15,257 bases of DNA from Spongiibacteraceae bacterium (GTDB lineage Bacteria; Pseudomonadota; Gammaproteobacteria; Pseudomonadales; PIVM01): the NCBI GenBank assembly GCA_030618505.1, contig JAUXDF010000032.1, positions 1-15,257 of the forward strand, in the 5' to 3' direction. Positions 14,605 to 15,257 of the stretch are shown piece after piece. The translations under genes were made by a program, and so were the position numbers. Within the stretch, counting starts at the first letter, position 1. Every line of letters begins with the position of its first letter. The notes under the pieces were generated by a model. It did not search any database, was not told where the DNA came from, and worked only from the letters and a program-made list of their open reading frames with translations.

Positions 14605-15257
14605 GTGAGTTTACACTTTGATAGCCTGCCACCACTTAGTCTCTATATTCATATTCCCTGGTGCATAAAAAAATGCCCCTATTGTGATTTTAATTCACAC
14701 GCCCTGGAGTCAGTGGGACAAGCACTTCCTGAACAGCAATATCTGAATGTACTTTTTCAGGATCTCGATAATGATTTGTTTTATGTGCAAGGCAGAAAGC
14801 TGCATTCGATATTTTTTGGTGGTGGTACCCCCAGTTTGTTATCGGCAGCGGCGCTTGAAAAAATTCTTTCTTACGTGGAAGCAAAAATTGGTTTTGAGTC
14901 GGGTATAGAAATCACCCTGGAAGCTAACCCCGGTACTTTTGAATACCAAAAATTTGCTGATTTTAAAGTCGCGGGTATTAATCGTCTCTCCATTGGCGTG
15001 CAAAGTTTTGATAACCAACACTTAAAAAAACTGGGTCGCGTTCATCAACAACAAGAGGCGATTGCGGCGGCTCAAGCCGCCCGACAGCTCGGCCTTAATT
15101 TTAACCTGGATCTGATGCATGGCCTGCCAGATCAAAGTCCAGAGCAGGCGCTGAATGATCTTAATATCGCCATAGAGCTTGAGCCCGACCACCTCTCCTG
15201 GTACCAATTAACCATTGAGGCCAATACTGTTTATTACAGTGATCCGCCGCTTTTACC
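14605..15257 (+). CDS. hemW: HemW, radical SAM heme chaperone (partial, C-terminus outside window)
   Basis: The frame is open from a GTG at 14605 to the window edge (217 codons and two bases), reading MSLHFDSLPPLSLYIHIPWC. The radical SAM cluster motif is C20, C24 and C27 in WCIKKCPYCDF. FFGGGTPSLL, ITLEANPGTF, INRLSIGVQSFD, LGRVH and DLMHGLPDQS follow in order, and the last visible part, SWYQLTIEANTVYYSDPPLLP, is the HemW signature. HemW resembles the oxygen-independent coproporphyrinogen oxidase HemN but belongs to the heme-binding chaperone subgroup that delivers heme to membrane enzymes. The AGGA overlapping the rdgB stop (14591-14594), ten bases before the GTG, supports this start. The C-terminal domain is not visible. 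Confidence 0.95.
   Translation, partial: MSLHFDSLPPLSLYIHIPWCIKKCPYCDFNSHALESVGQALPEQQYLNVLFQDLDNDLFYVQGRKLHSIFFGGGTPSLLSAAALEKILSYVEAKIGFESGIEITLEANPGTFEYQKFADFKVAGINRLSIGVQSFDNQHLKKLGRVHQQQEAIAAAQAARQLGLNFNLDLMHGLPDQSPEQALNDLNIAIELEPDHLSWYQLTIEANTVYYSDPPLL

Overview
The window looks like chromosomal DNA from a gammaproteobacterium of the Pseudomonas/Cellvibrio-like marine lineages. The basis is gene content, order and protein similarity recalled from known families; no search was run. Gene order follows the Pseudomonas aeruginosa block running from hemW and rdgB through metW, metX, yggT, proC, yggS, pilT, pilU, ruvX, algH, tonB3 and gshB to pilG and pilH. Base composition is moderate, close to half G+C in the core genes sampled. 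No rRNA, tRNA, CRISPR array, transposase or phage gene was seen.

Layout. (1) 1-654, minus strand: the start of the Pil-Chp chemosensory cluster, with pilH (cut by the window edge) and pilG. (2) 655-952: divergent promoter region. (3) 953-3990, plus strand: gshB, a TonB-like energy transducer (TonB3 type), algH/yqgE and ruvX/yqgF. (4) 4024-6612, plus strand: an accessory pair, a WbuC-type cupin metalloprotein and a TonB-dependent outer-membrane receptor with its own likely promoter. They occupy the slot where Pseudomonas carries pyrR-pyrB-pyrC. (5) 6706-8926, minus strand: pilU and pilT, the two type IV pilus retraction ATPases, with pilT upstream. (6) 8927-9078: a second divergent intergenic region with nested inverted repeats. 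(7) 9079-11657, plus strand: yggS, proC, yggT and yggU, with a 77-base palindromic element between proC and yggT. (8) 11754-15257, plus strand: metX, metW, a secreted DUF4426 protein, rdgB and hemW (cut by the window edge), closely packed with two gene overlaps.

How the genes work together. PilG/PilH signalling and the PilT/PilU motors serve twitching motility. The TonB-like protein beside them is of the type linked to twitching in P. aeruginosa, and it could also energise the receptor encoded 2 kb downstream. GshB makes glutathione; ProC and the PLP-binding YggS form a proline/PLP-homeostasis neighbourhood; MetX and MetW start methionine synthesis from homoserine; RdgB cleans the nucleotide pool; HemW handles heme delivery. 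Most of this is conserved housekeeping content. The points that deserve a second look are the cupin/receptor replacement, the glutamine-rich TonB, the proC-yggT palindrome, and the small structures at the divergent and 5' regions. I did not find a convincing undescribed multi-gene system.
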